Origin: a virus
IMG/VR virus record: IMGVR_UViG_3300020469_003886
Coordinates: 1-64,000 of that record
Reading direction: 5' to 3' (one strand)
Length of the DNA: 64,000 nucleotides
The position numbers and the translations under genes are program-made. Positions within the stretch are counted from its first letter, which is position 1; every line of letters begins with the position of its first letter. Below the pieces are notes generated by a model that did no database searches, was not told the DNA's origin, and worked only from the letters and a program-made list of their open reading frames with translations. Shown piece after piece: positions 1 through 7,923 of this stretch.

Positions 1-1235
1 AAACGCCATACTTTTTCATCTACTTTATGTCCTGCATCAATAAGTTGATTGCTTAAATCATCATTGTTTGAAAATATACCAGCAAGTTGATCACCTAATG
101 CAATTGAAACTGCACCTGTTAGTGTTGCTAAATTAATCATTGTTTTTGGCTTGTATGTTTTTTGTGTGTACCACAAACAGTCTGCTAGTACAACTCTACC
201 TTCAGCATCTGTGTTATCAATCTCAATAGTTTGCCCACTCATCGATGTGATAACATCACCTGGCTTGTATGCATTACTAGATACCATATTTTCTACTAAT
301 CCAATAACACCAACTGCGTTGATAGGTAGGTTACGTTTTGCAATACTGATCATTGTGCCAACAACCACTGCTGAACCACCCATGTCATATTTCATATCTT
401 TTAAACCTCTAGATGGTTTAATTGAATATCCGCCTGTATCAAAACACACACCTTTACCAACTAAGGCACTAGGTGCATCACCTTTTTTACCATTCATCCA
501 TTCCATCACAACCATTTGAGATTCTCTAGCACTACCTTGTCCTACTGCCAACAGTGCACCAGCACCCATTTTTTCAAGTTCTTTTTCACCGTATACTTTG
601 ATCTTAAGTCCAAGTGCTTCTAGTTCTTTTACACGATCAGCATATGATTTAGGATATAATACATTTGATGGTTCTGAAATTAAATCTTTTGCAAATGCAA
701 TACCTTGTACCATTGCATCTTTGTGTGTATATTCTTCTTTTATTTTTGTTAAATCAGCACCTTCTTGGCAGACGTCAACTTCAAAGTTTGTTTCTTCTTT
801 GTCTTTTTTAGTAAAGTATTTGTCAAATGTATATTCCTTCAACTGCATACCAAACGCAAGGTTAGTAGATGACGGCAATACTTCTTTGTCAACAAACGCA
901 AGTACACGACCTTGTGTGCCACGTTCTTTTAATTTACTGTAAATTGCTCCACCTACTTTTTCTAATTTAGCATCATCTAATTTAACAGGATCTCCTACAC
1001 TAATGAACAATGCATCGTGGCAAGGCAAGTTGTTAGATGTAATAAAAAAACTATCTAAGAATTTACCTTTAAAGTTGTTGTGTGTAATTGTTTCACTTAA
1101 TAGTCCGTCTGTACCTTCATCTAGTATTGATGATGAATGTGATAACTGCACATCATCGTTTTTAGTATAAAGTAAATGCACTTCGCAAGTACTTTCACCA
1201 CTTGATTCTAGATCGTTAATAAAATCTATTTTCAT
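1..1235 (-). CDS. pepA: leucyl aminopeptidase (M17), C-terminus cut off by window edge
   Basis: Cytosolic M17 metallopeptidase that removes N-terminal residues from peptides. About 412 residues are visible from MKIDFIND onward, against a usual 480-500, so the C-terminus lies left of the window. Metal and active-site motifs are intact: VGKGVCFDTGGYSIK, the following DMGG, and NTDAEGR (around 190-212). The start is the ATG at 1235, which overlaps the stop of the upstream small gene in ATGA. It is the last visible gene of a run starting at the promoter near 2570. On a phage it would be an auxiliary gene, possibly recycling peptides released by Clp-type proteolysis; that role is inference. Family call is secure. 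Confidence 0.93.
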   Translation of the reverse strand, partial: MKIDFINDLESSGESTCEVHLLYTKNDDVQLSHSSSILDEGTDGLLSETITHNNFKGKFLDSFFITSNNLPCHDALFISVGDPVKLDDAKLEKVGGAIYSKLKERGTQGRVLAFVDKEVLPSSTNLAFGMQLKEYTFDKYFTKKDKEETNFEVDVCQEGADLTKIKEEYTHKDAMVQGIAFAKDLISEPSNVLYPKSYADRVKELEALGLKIKVYGEKELEKMGAGALLAVGQGSARESQMVVMEWMNGKKGDAPSALVGKGVCFDTGGYSIKPSRGLKDMKYDMGGSAVVVGTMISIAKRNLPINAVGVIGLVENMVSSNAYKPGDVITSMSGQTIEIDNTDAEGRVVLADCLWYTQKTYKPKTMINLATLTGAVSIALGDQLAGIFSNNDDLSNQLIDAGHKVDEKVWR

Positions 1236-1459
1236 TTGACCTCCATGTCTTTGGTAAGAACTAAAGGCTGTTCTGAAAACATTCTTGAATATACTTTTAG
1301 ATCTTCTTGTTCTTTTTGTTGTCGTTGATCAAATATTTCTATTTGAATTGCTTCTTTGATATCATATGCAAGTTCTGGCCAACTAGCCACAAAGTCATGT
1401 ACAAATACTTCACGTTCTGTTTGGTCCATTCTTGCAATTTGTTCTGCTAAATCTGTCAT
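1232..1459 (-). CDS. small hypothetical protein, 75 aa
   Basis: A 75-residue acidic soluble protein, not recognised. It is probably helical, rich in Glu and Gln, with no membrane segment or cysteine pair. Its start overlaps the stop of the 113-aa gene upstream by ATGA, and its own stop overlaps the pepA start the same way, so the three genes are translationally coupled. The tight coupling is the main evidence that it is real. Confidence 0.7.
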   Translation of the reverse strand: MTDLAEQIARMDQTEREVFVHDFVASWPELAYDIKEAIQIEIFDQRQQKEQEDLKVYSRMFSEQPLVLTKDMEVK

Positions 1460-1797
1460 GCAATATTCTCTTCTTTAGGCATTTCGTACATTGGAAATTC
1501 TGCTTTGCCACGTTTAGGCTCATGCATACCAACTGCCCACCCATTTTCAAGTTCAACCCAATACTTCACAGTTTTTTCAGTACCAGGCCATCCAACATTA
1601 CTAGCATTACGATCTACAATTTTTACATCACTAAACTGCTTGGCTGGAATATCTTTTTTCTTATACTTACGCATATTCCACCACCACTGAAAGTCTAACC
1701 CAAGTGTGGTTTCATTTTCAAGTTCTCTTGATATACCATAATGTTCTGATGAGTACAGACCTAATGGATCATCTTTGTTTATTTTTATTTTAGGCAT
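1456..1797 (-). CDS. hypothetical protein, 113 aa
   Basis: Unrecognised soluble protein with an aromatic-rich stretch (FQWWWNMRKY) near residue 38 and a mixed-charge remainder. It starts immediately after the stop of the upstream lipoprotein gene (TAAATG) and overlaps the next gene by ATGA. No signal peptide or known motif is seen. The stacked gene order suggests co-expression with the lipoprotein and pepA. Confidence 0.7.
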   Translation of the reverse strand: MPKIKINKDDPLGLYSSEHYGISRELENETTLGLDFQWWWNMRKYKKKDIPAKQFSDVKIVDRNASNVGWPGTEKTVKYWVELENGWAVGMHEPKRGKAEFPMYEMPKEENIA

Positions 1798-2136
1798 TTA
1801 TTCTCCTTTTTGTTTTAAGTTGCTTAAAAATTCTGGTTTAGTTTCTACACAATATACTTTAAGTGTTTCTTCTTTAAGTATCCTTGTGGCTTTACAATCT
1901 TTGCCTGTAATTGACGAAACAATGTGATCAGTTGTTGTTTTCTTTCCTTCAACTGCTAATGCTGTATCAACACCTGCTTTTACTATTGTAACTGTTTTGT
2001 ATGTTTGGTAAGAACTTGATGCTGTTGCTGTTGCTCCGCCACCAACTAAAAATCCAGGGGCCGCACATCCTTGTAACAATACAAGTACTGAAATCCACAA
2101 CAACATTAAAAATAATAATGGTTTTGGATTTATCAT
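1798..2136 (-). CDS. small lipoprotein, 112 aa
   Basis: N-terminal hydrophobic signal with the lipobox LLQGC (Cys near residue 24), so probably lipidated and exported. The mature part contains TTDHIVSSITGKDCK followed by a second Cys near the C-terminus. This resembles small chromosomal lipoproteins of Proteobacteria that carry an SxxTGKDC motif; that comparison is from memory. A host-type envelope protein between phage-like genes suggests acquisition from a bacterium. It shares a 4-nt overlap with the basic protein upstream. Confidence 0.75.
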   Translation of the reverse strand: MINPKPLLFLMLLWISVLVLLQGCAAPGFLVGGGATATASSSYQTYKTVTIVKAGVDTALAVEGKKTTTDHIVSSITGKDCKATRILKEETLKVYCVETKPEFLSNLKQKGE

Positions 2137-2558
2137 ACTTTTCTTCCTGCTGTTTTTAAATCTTCTTTTGCTACCACCATATATGGACCTTTGTTGTATG
2201 CTGGCACAATTGAGTACTGTTTACTAACTTCTAATCTTTCTCTTGTTTCTTTCCAACTGCGTGTACCACCTCTGGTAATTCTATTGCTCAACTTAGGTTG
2301 TGGCAATGTTTGCCTAGTTATTGGTTCTGTAGTAGTTGGGTTACCTAAACTCATTTTCTGTTGTGGCTGTTGTATAGGTTTCCATTTACCTTGAACATAG
2401 TCAACATATTCTTCAAATGTCATTTTAGCAAGTTTCATTTTCTTAAGAAACTTGTTGTGTTCACGGAATCCTGCTTGATATTTGTGCAACGGCTTTGGCT
2501 TCTTTTTTCTTATTTTAGTATTCAGAAGGCTCAACCCACGTTCTAAGTGCATAGTCAT
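2133..2558 (-). CDS. basic phage-type hypothetical protein, 141 aa
   Basis: Lys/Arg-rich soluble protein with a C-terminal block WKETRERLEVSKQYSIVPAY followed by NKGPYMVV. It resembles a small conserved protein of marine T4-like phages that ends in a similar 'pick up and return a constant' segment; this is recalled, not searched. First gene of its run. A sigma70-like promoter lies so close that the ATG at 2558 is about the transcription start; a second in-frame ATG is at 2552. No Shine-Dalgarno is visible for either, in line with leaderless initiation. Confidence 0.75.
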   Translation of the reverse strand: MTMHLERGLSLLNTKIRKKKPKPLHKYQAGFREHNKFLKKMKLAKMTFEEYVDYVQGKWKPIQQPQQKMSLGNPTTTEPITRQTLPQPKLSNRITRGGTRSWKETRERLEVSKQYSIVPAYNKGPYMVVAKEDLKTAGRKV

Positions 2559-2564
2559 AATATT

Positions 2565-2592
2565 AATATAGCATCAATTGTTGATTTGTCAA
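2565..2592 (-). promoter_or_regulatory. sigma70-like promoter with leaderless start
   Basis: TTGACA (2592-2587), 16-nt spacer, TATATT (2570-2565), then 6 nt to the ATG at 2558. The expected transcription start coincides with the start codon, as at several other sites in the window. Confidence 0.7.
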
Positions 2593-2632
2593 GTAAAAGA
2601 TTAGTCTTTTTTGAAGCAATAAGTCTTTGATT

Positions 2633-3676
2633 TTATTGACTTATTTTTTCACCTTGTTTTTTATTTTTAGTTTTTTCTTGCATTTGTTGTTCAGCAACCA
2701 CAAATGGAGGCTTACGCAATTTATTACTATGATTTAGCAACGACAATGTTCTAGTAAAAATTTTATCAAGTTCTTTTTCTAAAGATTTTTTATTACCTTC
2801 TAATTGTTTTGCAATCATAATGATTCCGCCAGCACTAGCAACATAATCAGGAATGTAAAGTATTCGTTTACCATGCATATTATATCCTGCTTTGTTACTT
2901 GCTAACTGACAATCAGTTGCTCCTATTACTGCAAGTGACTTTATGGTATGCGTTGAATTTTTATCAAGAGTATCTCTACCTTGACAAATTACAAGCAAAT
3001 CACTTACCACAGTTGTTGCTTCTTGTACTGAGCAAGTTCCAAACCATGCATCTGCATACAAGTTGTTCACACTGTCTTTATTAGTATCACACACTGTTAG
3101 GTTGGCGTTGTTTTTGTCAAACATTTTTGCAACTTCTTTGCCGTGATTAGAAACTCCTTGCACAATTACATGTTTGTGCTGAAAAGATTTATTACTATTA
3201 ATATACTGTTGAACTGCTCTTGCAGAATAAAATACTCCTTTGGCTTGTGCTTTTATGTATGCTTGTTGATCAACTGTAATTAATTGTGGACAAATACTTG
3301 CTAGGTATTCATAAAAATTATCATCAACATTTGATGTAAACACAGCAATTTGATCTTTGTATTGAGTATTTAAAAAATTACCTAATACTTCTGCAAGTTT
3401 AATATAACGAGTATCTTCATTTACATTTATAGTTATAACACCTGGTACATTTTTAATATCATTGTACTGGTATTTCATTTCAACATTTCGAGCATACTTT
3501 TTAGTTACATCAATTTGTTGATTAGATGAATTATACGATTCAAATTTAATTTCAATCAAAGGTATAGCATCTGTTTCTTTTTTTAAAATTGCAACTACAC
3601 TACTAAATCCGTTTTCTTCATCACTAGCATGTGACATTGTAAAGTTATCAAACTCTACTGGATCAATTTTGATCAT
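2633..3676 (-). CDS. Glu/Leu/Phe dehydrogenase-like protein with degenerate N-terminal domain
   Basis: The C-terminal half has a Rossmann domain like that of amino-acid dehydrogenases: VIVQGVSNHGKEVAKMF (dinucleotide-binding turn), IGATDCQLA (compare 'AGxANNQLA'), and ILYIPDYVASAGGIIMIA, close to the leucine dehydrogenase signature for a substrate- and NAD-binding loop. Length 347 is normal for leucine dehydrogenase. The N-terminal domain lacks the Gly-rich catalytic lysine motif (GGGK) and is hard to align, so catalysis on amino acids is doubtful. RBS GGAG lies 8 nt before the ATG. It may be a repurposed NAD-binding protein. Confidence 0.7.
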   Translation of the reverse strand: MIKIDPVEFDNFTMSHASDEENGFSSVVAILKKETDAIPLIEIKFESYNSSNQQIDVTKKYARNVEMKYQYNDIKNVPGVITINVNEDTRYIKLAEVLGNFLNTQYKDQIAVFTSNVDDNFYEYLASICPQLITVDQQAYIKAQAKGVFYSARAVQQYINSNKSFQHKHVIVQGVSNHGKEVAKMFDKNNANLTVCDTNKDSVNNLYADAWFGTCSVQEATTVVSDLLVICQGRDTLDKNSTHTIKSLAVIGATDCQLASNKAGYNMHGKRILYIPDYVASAGGIIMIAKQLEGNKKSLEKELDKIFTRTLSLLNHSNKLRKPPFVVAEQQMQEKTKNKKQGEKISQ

Positions 3677-3689
3677 TTGTTTTCTCCAA

Positions 3690-4415
3690 TTATTTTTTTT
3701 CTGTTGGCTGTTCTTTTGCTGTTTGTTGTGCTTTTAATTCTGCTTGTTGAAGTTTTTGAAACTCTTCATCAGACAATTTCTTAAGTACAAACACTAAATT
3801 CTTTTCATCAAACTTTTTGTCTGGATCTTTGTTATCAAACAATTCAATTTTAAAGTCTGTTGCTACAAGAATCTGTAGTTTATGTCTTAGTATAAGTGCC
3901 GCCCATTGCTTTGGTCCCATAATAGAATAATGGTTAGCAATATACTCTAATGGTCTATGATTGTCAGGAGCAGGCATTTCAATATAAATTTTACCATTTG
4001 TTTTTAGTACTCTTTTGTATTCACCAAGTGTCATGTAAGGAAAAGGTGAGTGTTCTAAACAATGTCTAACAAAAAGAAAATCAAATGACTCGTCAGGGTA
4101 TGTCATAAATGACTGGTCCATGTTTTCACATTCAAAACCTCTTTCTTGTGTTGCTTTAACATCTTCATCACTCATTGTGATACCTTTGATGTTTGTGAAT
4201 CCTAATTCTTTAAACTTTTCCATAGCATAACCTTGACCACAACCAATATCAAGTATTGCTTGGTCTTTGTTATCTCCTAATTGATTCTTTTCTAAATCAG
4301 GAACAATTTGATCAATCATTCGTGTGTGCATAACAGTATCTGGTTCAGAATATACTTCTTTAGATACTTTGTCTAAAAATTTTAATATTTTGTCTGCTTT
4401 GTTTTTTATATCCAT
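3690..4415 (-). CDS. class I SAM-dependent methyltransferase
   Basis: 241 aa. The SAM-binding motif ILDIGCGQGYAMEKF is near residue 76, an acidic turn follows, then FDFLFVRHCLEHSPFPY and a post-motif KTNGKIYIEMPAP. This is the Methyltransf_11/23 layout. The C-terminal tail is Lys/Gln/Glu-rich. Substrate unknown. The gene starts 26 nt after the 3' end of tRNA-Gly with no clear Shine-Dalgarno, so it is probably co-transcribed with the tRNA and exposed by tRNA processing. Confidence 0.85.
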   Translation of the reverse strand: MDIKNKADKILKFLDKVSKEVYSEPDTVMHTRMIDQIVPDLEKNQLGDNKDQAILDIGCGQGYAMEKFKELGFTNIKGITMSDEDVKATQERGFECENMDQSFMTYPDESFDFLFVRHCLEHSPFPYMTLGEYKRVLKTNGKIYIEMPAPDNHRPLEYIANHYSIMGPKQWAALILRHKLQILVATDFKIELFDNKDPDKKFDEKNLVFVLKKLSDEEFQKLQQAELKAQQTAKEQPTEKK

Positions 4416-4441
4416 TTTGTTTTGTTTTCCGTGTTGTTACT

Positions 4442-4516
4442 TGGAGCGGGCGATCGGATTCGAACCGACGACCCTTTCGTTGGCAACGAAATGCTCTACC
4501 ACTGAGCTACGCCCGC
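4442..4516 (-). tRNA. tRNA-Gly(GCC)
   Basis: Cloverleaf with acceptor GCGGGCG/CGCCCGC, anticodon loop TTGCCAA (anticodon GCC), T-loop GGTTCGAATCC, and an encoded CCA. It has its own strong promoter 10 nt upstream and is followed by a methyltransferase gene. Confidence 0.97.
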
Positions 4517-4526
4517 CTATTGTTAT

Positions 4527-4555
4527 ATTATATTTAACTATATTCATTTTGTCAA
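4527..4555 (-). promoter_or_regulatory. promoter of tRNA-Gly
   Basis: Consensus TTGACA (4555-4550), 17-nt spacer, TATAAT (4532-4527). The tRNA 5' end lies 10 nt beyond the -10 box, so the precursor leader is only a few nucleotides. Confidence 0.8.
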
Positions 4556-4565
4556 TACAATTATG

Positions 4566-4805
4566 TTAATCTTTTTGCTTCTTTTTAACATCTTTAAGTG
4601 TTTTAACTTTGGTTCTTAATCTAATTAAATCATTATCAAGCATACGTACTCTATCAATTAACTGAATTAGTGTTCCAGAAACTGCACCTAATTTTGGCTT
4701 AATAAATTTTACAATATAATTATAAAGGTAATATATAAAGTAAGCCAAAAAGAATACTGCTACAATTGGAAATCCATAATAGTTAATTAATTCTACAATG
4801 TCCAT
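4566..4805 (-). CDS. small membrane protein with coiled-coil tail, 79 aa
   Basis: One N-terminal transmembrane helix (about residues 9-32), then a basic and amphipathic tail with a likely coiled coil (LIQLIDRVRMLDNDLIRLRT) ending in lysines. It aligns along its length with the 92-aa protein encoded at 5010-5288, suggesting a duplication. The layout resembles small holin- or spanin-like phage membrane proteins (BhlA/UviB-type), but no lysis genes are next to it, so function is unassigned. Confidence 0.75.
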   Translation of the reverse strand: MDIVELINYYGFPIVAVFFLAYFIYYLYNYIVKFIKPKLGAVSGTLIQLIDRVRMLDNDLIRLRTKVKTLKDVKKKQKD

Positions 4806-4809
4806 AAAG

Positions 4810-4998
4810 TTAATTATTCTCTTTCTCTTGCTTAACTAACCAGCCGTTTTTGTTTACTACAAAAACATCTCCTGGCTTGTAAAGATAATGGTCTTTTTGT
4901 TTACCGTCTTTGGCGACACCCATAACTTCTCCAAACCAATCACCTGCTATTTTAAAATTTTTACCTGCTTGTTCTATTGTATAGTCTATCCAAATCAT
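4810..4998 (-). CDS. small hypothetical protein, 62 aa
   Basis: Unrecognised soluble protein sandwiched between two related membrane proteins, four nucleotides before the start of the second. It contains YLYKPGDVFVVNKNGWLVK, which looks like a small beta-rich (SH3-like) fold. Its start has GGAG about 6 nt upstream. Context suggests a shared role with its neighbours. Confidence 0.65.
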   Translation of the reverse strand: MIWIDYTIEQAGKNFKIAGDWFGEVMGVAKDGKQKDHYLYKPGDVFVVNKNGWLVKQEKENN

Positions 4999-5009
4999 TG
5001 CAATTCTCC

Positions 5010-5288
5010 TTAATCTTTTCTTGCATCTTCTTTGCCATCTGCTCTGGCTATTCTATCTGTGTCTACTGGTAAACCAAGTTGTTCTGAAACTTCATTATCA
5101 ATTTTAAGTATATCATTATTCATTGTTTTTATTCTATTGTCTAATGACTCAATTACACTTTTAATAAAATCAATTGAGCTTACAATACTACTTAATATGT
5201 AATTTATAACAATCATGATGAAAATGCCAGATGCAATTGCGGCCGCAATTGGCAAACCTAAATCAGCGATGATTGTCCAAAAATTCAT
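5010..5288 (-). CDS. small membrane protein with coiled-coil tail, 92 aa
   Basis: N-terminal Ala/Ile-rich transmembrane helix (about residues 8-35), then a heptad-like segment (VIESLDNRIKTMNNDILKID) and a charged tail ending KEDARKD. Paralogue of the 79-aa protein at 4566-4805: the same G-hydrophobic start, Asn-Tyr-Ile turn and LDNR/MLDND core. A late-like CATAAATA lies about 30 nt upstream. Role unknown. Confidence 0.75.
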   Translation of the reverse strand: MNFWTIIADLGLPIAAAIASGIFIMIVINYILSSIVSSIDFIKSVIESLDNRIKTMNNDILKIDNEVSEQLGLPVDTDRIARADGKEDARKD

Positions 5289-5317
5289 TTTTATGTTCTC
5301 TATACTTTTCTTGTATA

Positions 5318-5325
5318 TATTTATG
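5318..5325 (-). promoter_or_regulatory. T4-late-like promoter octamer CATAAATA
   Basis: CATAAATA (5325-5318), one base from the T4 late -10 TATAAATA, in the short gap upstream of the 92-aa membrane protein gene. Confidence 0.45.
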
Positions 5326-5330
5326 TTAGT

Positions 5331-7376
5331 TTATTTTGTTGTTGCTATGAACACCCCATTCCAATCTTTTGGAAGATCTTGAGTTTTCATATACTCACAA
5401 CGTTCTATCCACATTGTGTAATAGTCTTTCATTTTACCTTCAAAATGTTGTTTTAATCTTTCACAGTGATATATTGCTTCATCAAAGTTTTGTGATTGAT
5501 ATGCTTCGTGCATTTGATCATGTAGTTTTTTGCTGTTGTGATAATCTTTTTTTACATCATCTAACACTGTATAAATTCTAATACCAATAGTTTTTCCTTT
5601 TACAGCAAGTTCATCTATCTTTAAGTAAAAAAATTGTGTATGTGTTGCATCGTAGGTATTTTCACCTACTAGTAATACACACCCATATTCTTTGCACTTT
5701 GACTCAATACGAGCCGCTGTGCTCACAGCATCACCAAGTACATCATATGAATGTCTTTCAGTTGATCCCATTTCTCCTAAATATCCAAGTCCTGTGTTTA
5801 TACCAGCACCCATACCAATTGGAGGTCTTCCTTCTGATGTAATTTTATCATTAAACTTGTCTACTGCTTTTAGCATGTTTAATCCTGTTTTAACTGCTGT
5901 ACAAGGGTGATCTAAATCGTCAATGGGTGCATTGTGTATATGCATTGATGCATCACCAATATATTTTATAACCATGCCATCAGCATCTAGTATTGGCTGT
6001 GTAATAGCATCCATATATCCGTTCATTATTTTTGTTAATCCTTGAACATCATCACCAAATGATTCTCCTAATGGTGTGAAGCCACGTAAATCAGAGAAGC
6101 AAATAGAAACTTCTTTTTTTATACCTTCTTTAATTAGTTTTGGATTTTCTTGTAACATTTTAACAACTGTTGGAGAACAATAGCCAGCAAATTGTTTTTT
6201 AATTGCTTGTTTCTCAAAAAATTCTTTTGCAAATCTATTAAACACTGCATGAAAGCCTGTCAGTGATGCCACTAATAATATCCAACTGACATCCCATAAC
6301 TGTAGATGTCTTGTGAATGCAAAGTATGATGCATAACCTGTGCCTGTCCAAAACACAACAAATGCTATACCAATCAGCCAATATGGCGCAAACGTTGCCA
6401 GTAATACTAATAATAATGCAACTACCCCTGCTGTAACGTATTCTACAAATGTTGCATAGTCTGTTCTAACAATATTGTCTCCACTTATAATTGTTTGCAA
6501 TCCTACTGCTATAGGGTCATGTGAATATCTTTCGCCATTTGGTGTAGCAATCACAGAACCTATTCCTTCTGCTGTTATACCTACAATAACTGTTTTGCCT
6601 TGTACCATATCAAATTCATCTACTACACTAATTCTCTCAAACTGTTTGTTCCAACGTAACCATATCTGTCCATTTGGATCTGTTTTAATTACAGGATAGC
6701 CTGGTACACGAACTGCTTGTACTCCGCTTGGTCCTGCTTTAACTTGATAACTTGGTGCACCTGTTGCCACACGTATTGTTTCAATTGTCATAGAAGGATA
6801 TGTTTCTCCTCCTACTGTAACTATCAACGGCATTCTTCTTACCACACCATCTATTTCAGGTGCTGTGTTGATCACTCCTACACCGTCTGCATTTTGTCCT
6901 AGTATTTCAATTGGACCTAACATGCCAGGCCAATTAAACAAGTATGGAATTGGATCACCTATTTTAGCAACACCTCTTGGCACTGAATTTTTATCTACAC
7001 CTTGTGCTGTACCAACTTGTGCTATAACTACACCATTTTGATTTAGTGCAAACACTAATTCATTGTCGCCACCTAATCTATCTGGTTCTGAGAATAAAAC
7101 TGGCAACACAATTATTCCTGCACCTGCTTCACGCAACTGCCAAATGATATCAGCAATTGTTTTTCTGTTCCAAGGCCATTGCCCATACTTTTCAATAGCA
7201 CGTTCATCTATTTCGACTATCACAACATCATTACTAATAGTAGGAACATCATATTGTTGTACCACATCAAAACTTTTTAATCTTGCTAGTTTCTTGACAT
7301 AAGGATCTGAAAATCCCCATACCATTAATAATGTGAGTGTAACAAATGCTAAAATCCAATGTGTAAAATATTTCAT
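5331..7376 (-). CDS. CHASE2-domain class III adenylate/guanylate cyclase
   Basis: 681 aa. An N-terminal anchor helix (1-22) precedes an extracytoplasmic CHASE2 sensor (about 35-300). Three membrane helices follow (about 312-385), then a cytosolic cyclase domain (about 420-600) and a TPR-like tail ending in the family-typical DWNGVFIATTK. Catalytic features: metal Asp in CFSDLRGF (D429) and YIGDASM (D475), substrate Lys K471, adenine-site Asp in YDVLGDA (D545), and R556. It should make cAMP (or cGMP) in response to an envelope signal. It directly follows a curli/FecR block; CHASE2 cyclases and FecR proteins are often neighbours in bacteria. A transmembrane cyclase is very unusual on a phage. 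Confidence 0.93.
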   Translation of the reverse strand: MKYFTHWILAFVTLTLLMVWGFSDPYVKKLARLKSFDVVQQYDVPTISNDVVIVEIDERAIEKYGQWPWNRKTIADIIWQLREAGAGIIVLPVLFSEPDRLGGDNELVFALNQNGVVIAQVGTAQGVDKNSVPRGVAKIGDPIPYLFNWPGMLGPIEILGQNADGVGVINTAPEIDGVVRRMPLIVTVGGETYPSMTIETIRVATGAPSYQVKAGPSGVQAVRVPGYPVIKTDPNGQIWLRWNKQFERISVVDEFDMVQGKTVIVGITAEGIGSVIATPNGERYSHDPIAVGLQTIISGDNIVRTDYATFVEYVTAGVVALLLVLLATFAPYWLIGIAFVVFWTGTGYASYFAFTRHLQLWDVSWILLVASLTGFHAVFNRFAKEFFEKQAIKKQFAGYCSPTVVKMLQENPKLIKEGIKKEVSICFSDLRGFTPLGESFGDDVQGLTKIMNGYMDAITQPILDADGMVIKYIGDASMHIHNAPIDDLDHPCTAVKTGLNMLKAVDKFNDKITSEGRPPIGMGAGINTGLGYLGEMGSTERHSYDVLGDAVSTAARIESKCKEYGCVLLVGENTYDATHTQFFYLKIDELAVKGKTIGIRIYTVLDDVKKDYHNSKKLHDQMHEAYQSQNFDEAIYHCERLKQHFEGKMKDYYTMWIERCEYMKTQDLPKDWNGVFIATTK

Positions 7377-7379
7377 ATA

Positions 7380-7724
7380 CTATCCTATTAGCACTAAGGT
7401 TGGTTCACCTGAGATTAAACTTACGATTACACTTGCTATTGCCCAAATTATTAATAGGTAACCTAGCCACCAATACCATTTGTTGCCACGCTTGTCCATA
7501 AACTTTTTAGTTGCACGTTTTGTTCCCAATGGATCTTTTGATGCTGACCAACCAAACAGTTTATCACTCCAACTAAAAGGAGGTGCTTTCCATAATACTA
7601 CAGGAATCATCAAGTAAAATAAGAACACTGGATAATCATCTGATGGTTCAGTATGTCCTAGCCATATAGTGATTCCTAGTATTCCTAGCAAATACCAACC
7701 TATTTTTTTTCTTAAGTGGTTCAT
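7380..7724 (-). CDS. inner-membrane protein, 114 aa
   Basis: Three to four hydrophobic helices (about residues 8-24, 30-46, 84-112) around a basic cytoplasmic loop. Not recognised. It lies 3 nt upstream of the cyclase start and is probably co-translated with it, so it may be a partner or assembly factor for the cyclase. Confidence 0.7.
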   Translation of the reverse strand: MNHLRKKIGWYLLGILGITIWLGHTEPSDDYPVFLFYLMIPVVLWKAPPFSWSDKLFGWSASKDPLGTKRATKKFMDKRGNKWYWWLGYLLIIWAIASVIVSLISGEPTLVLIG

Positions 7725-7728
7725 ACTC

Positions 7729-7878
7729 TTATTTATTGTAGTTTATTGGATTCAACATTTTATCCCAATGTGGTCCAACTGCTTCCCAATATTCACGTCC
7801 TGGATTGTGATATATCAAACTAGCAAATACTAAGAATAATACTGACAAGACAACTGTTAATGATACAAGATCTTTCAT
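7729..7878 (-). CDS. small single-pass membrane protein, 49 aa
   Basis: Begins MKDLVSLTVVLSVLFLVFAS, a signal-anchor helix, followed by a hydrophilic tail (YHNPGREYWEAVGPHWDKML). The AGAGG-type Shine-Dalgarno is about 9 nt upstream, and the stop is 4 nt before the start of the next membrane protein. Not recognised. Position, RBS and fit between neighbours support a real gene. Confidence 0.65.
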   Translation of the reverse strand: MKDLVSLTVVLSVLFLVFASLIYHNPGREYWEAVGPHWDKMLNPINYNK

Positions 7879-7923
7879 TTCTTTGCCTCTCTTAATTTTT
7901 AAAATTGCTCTTAATTGTATTTA

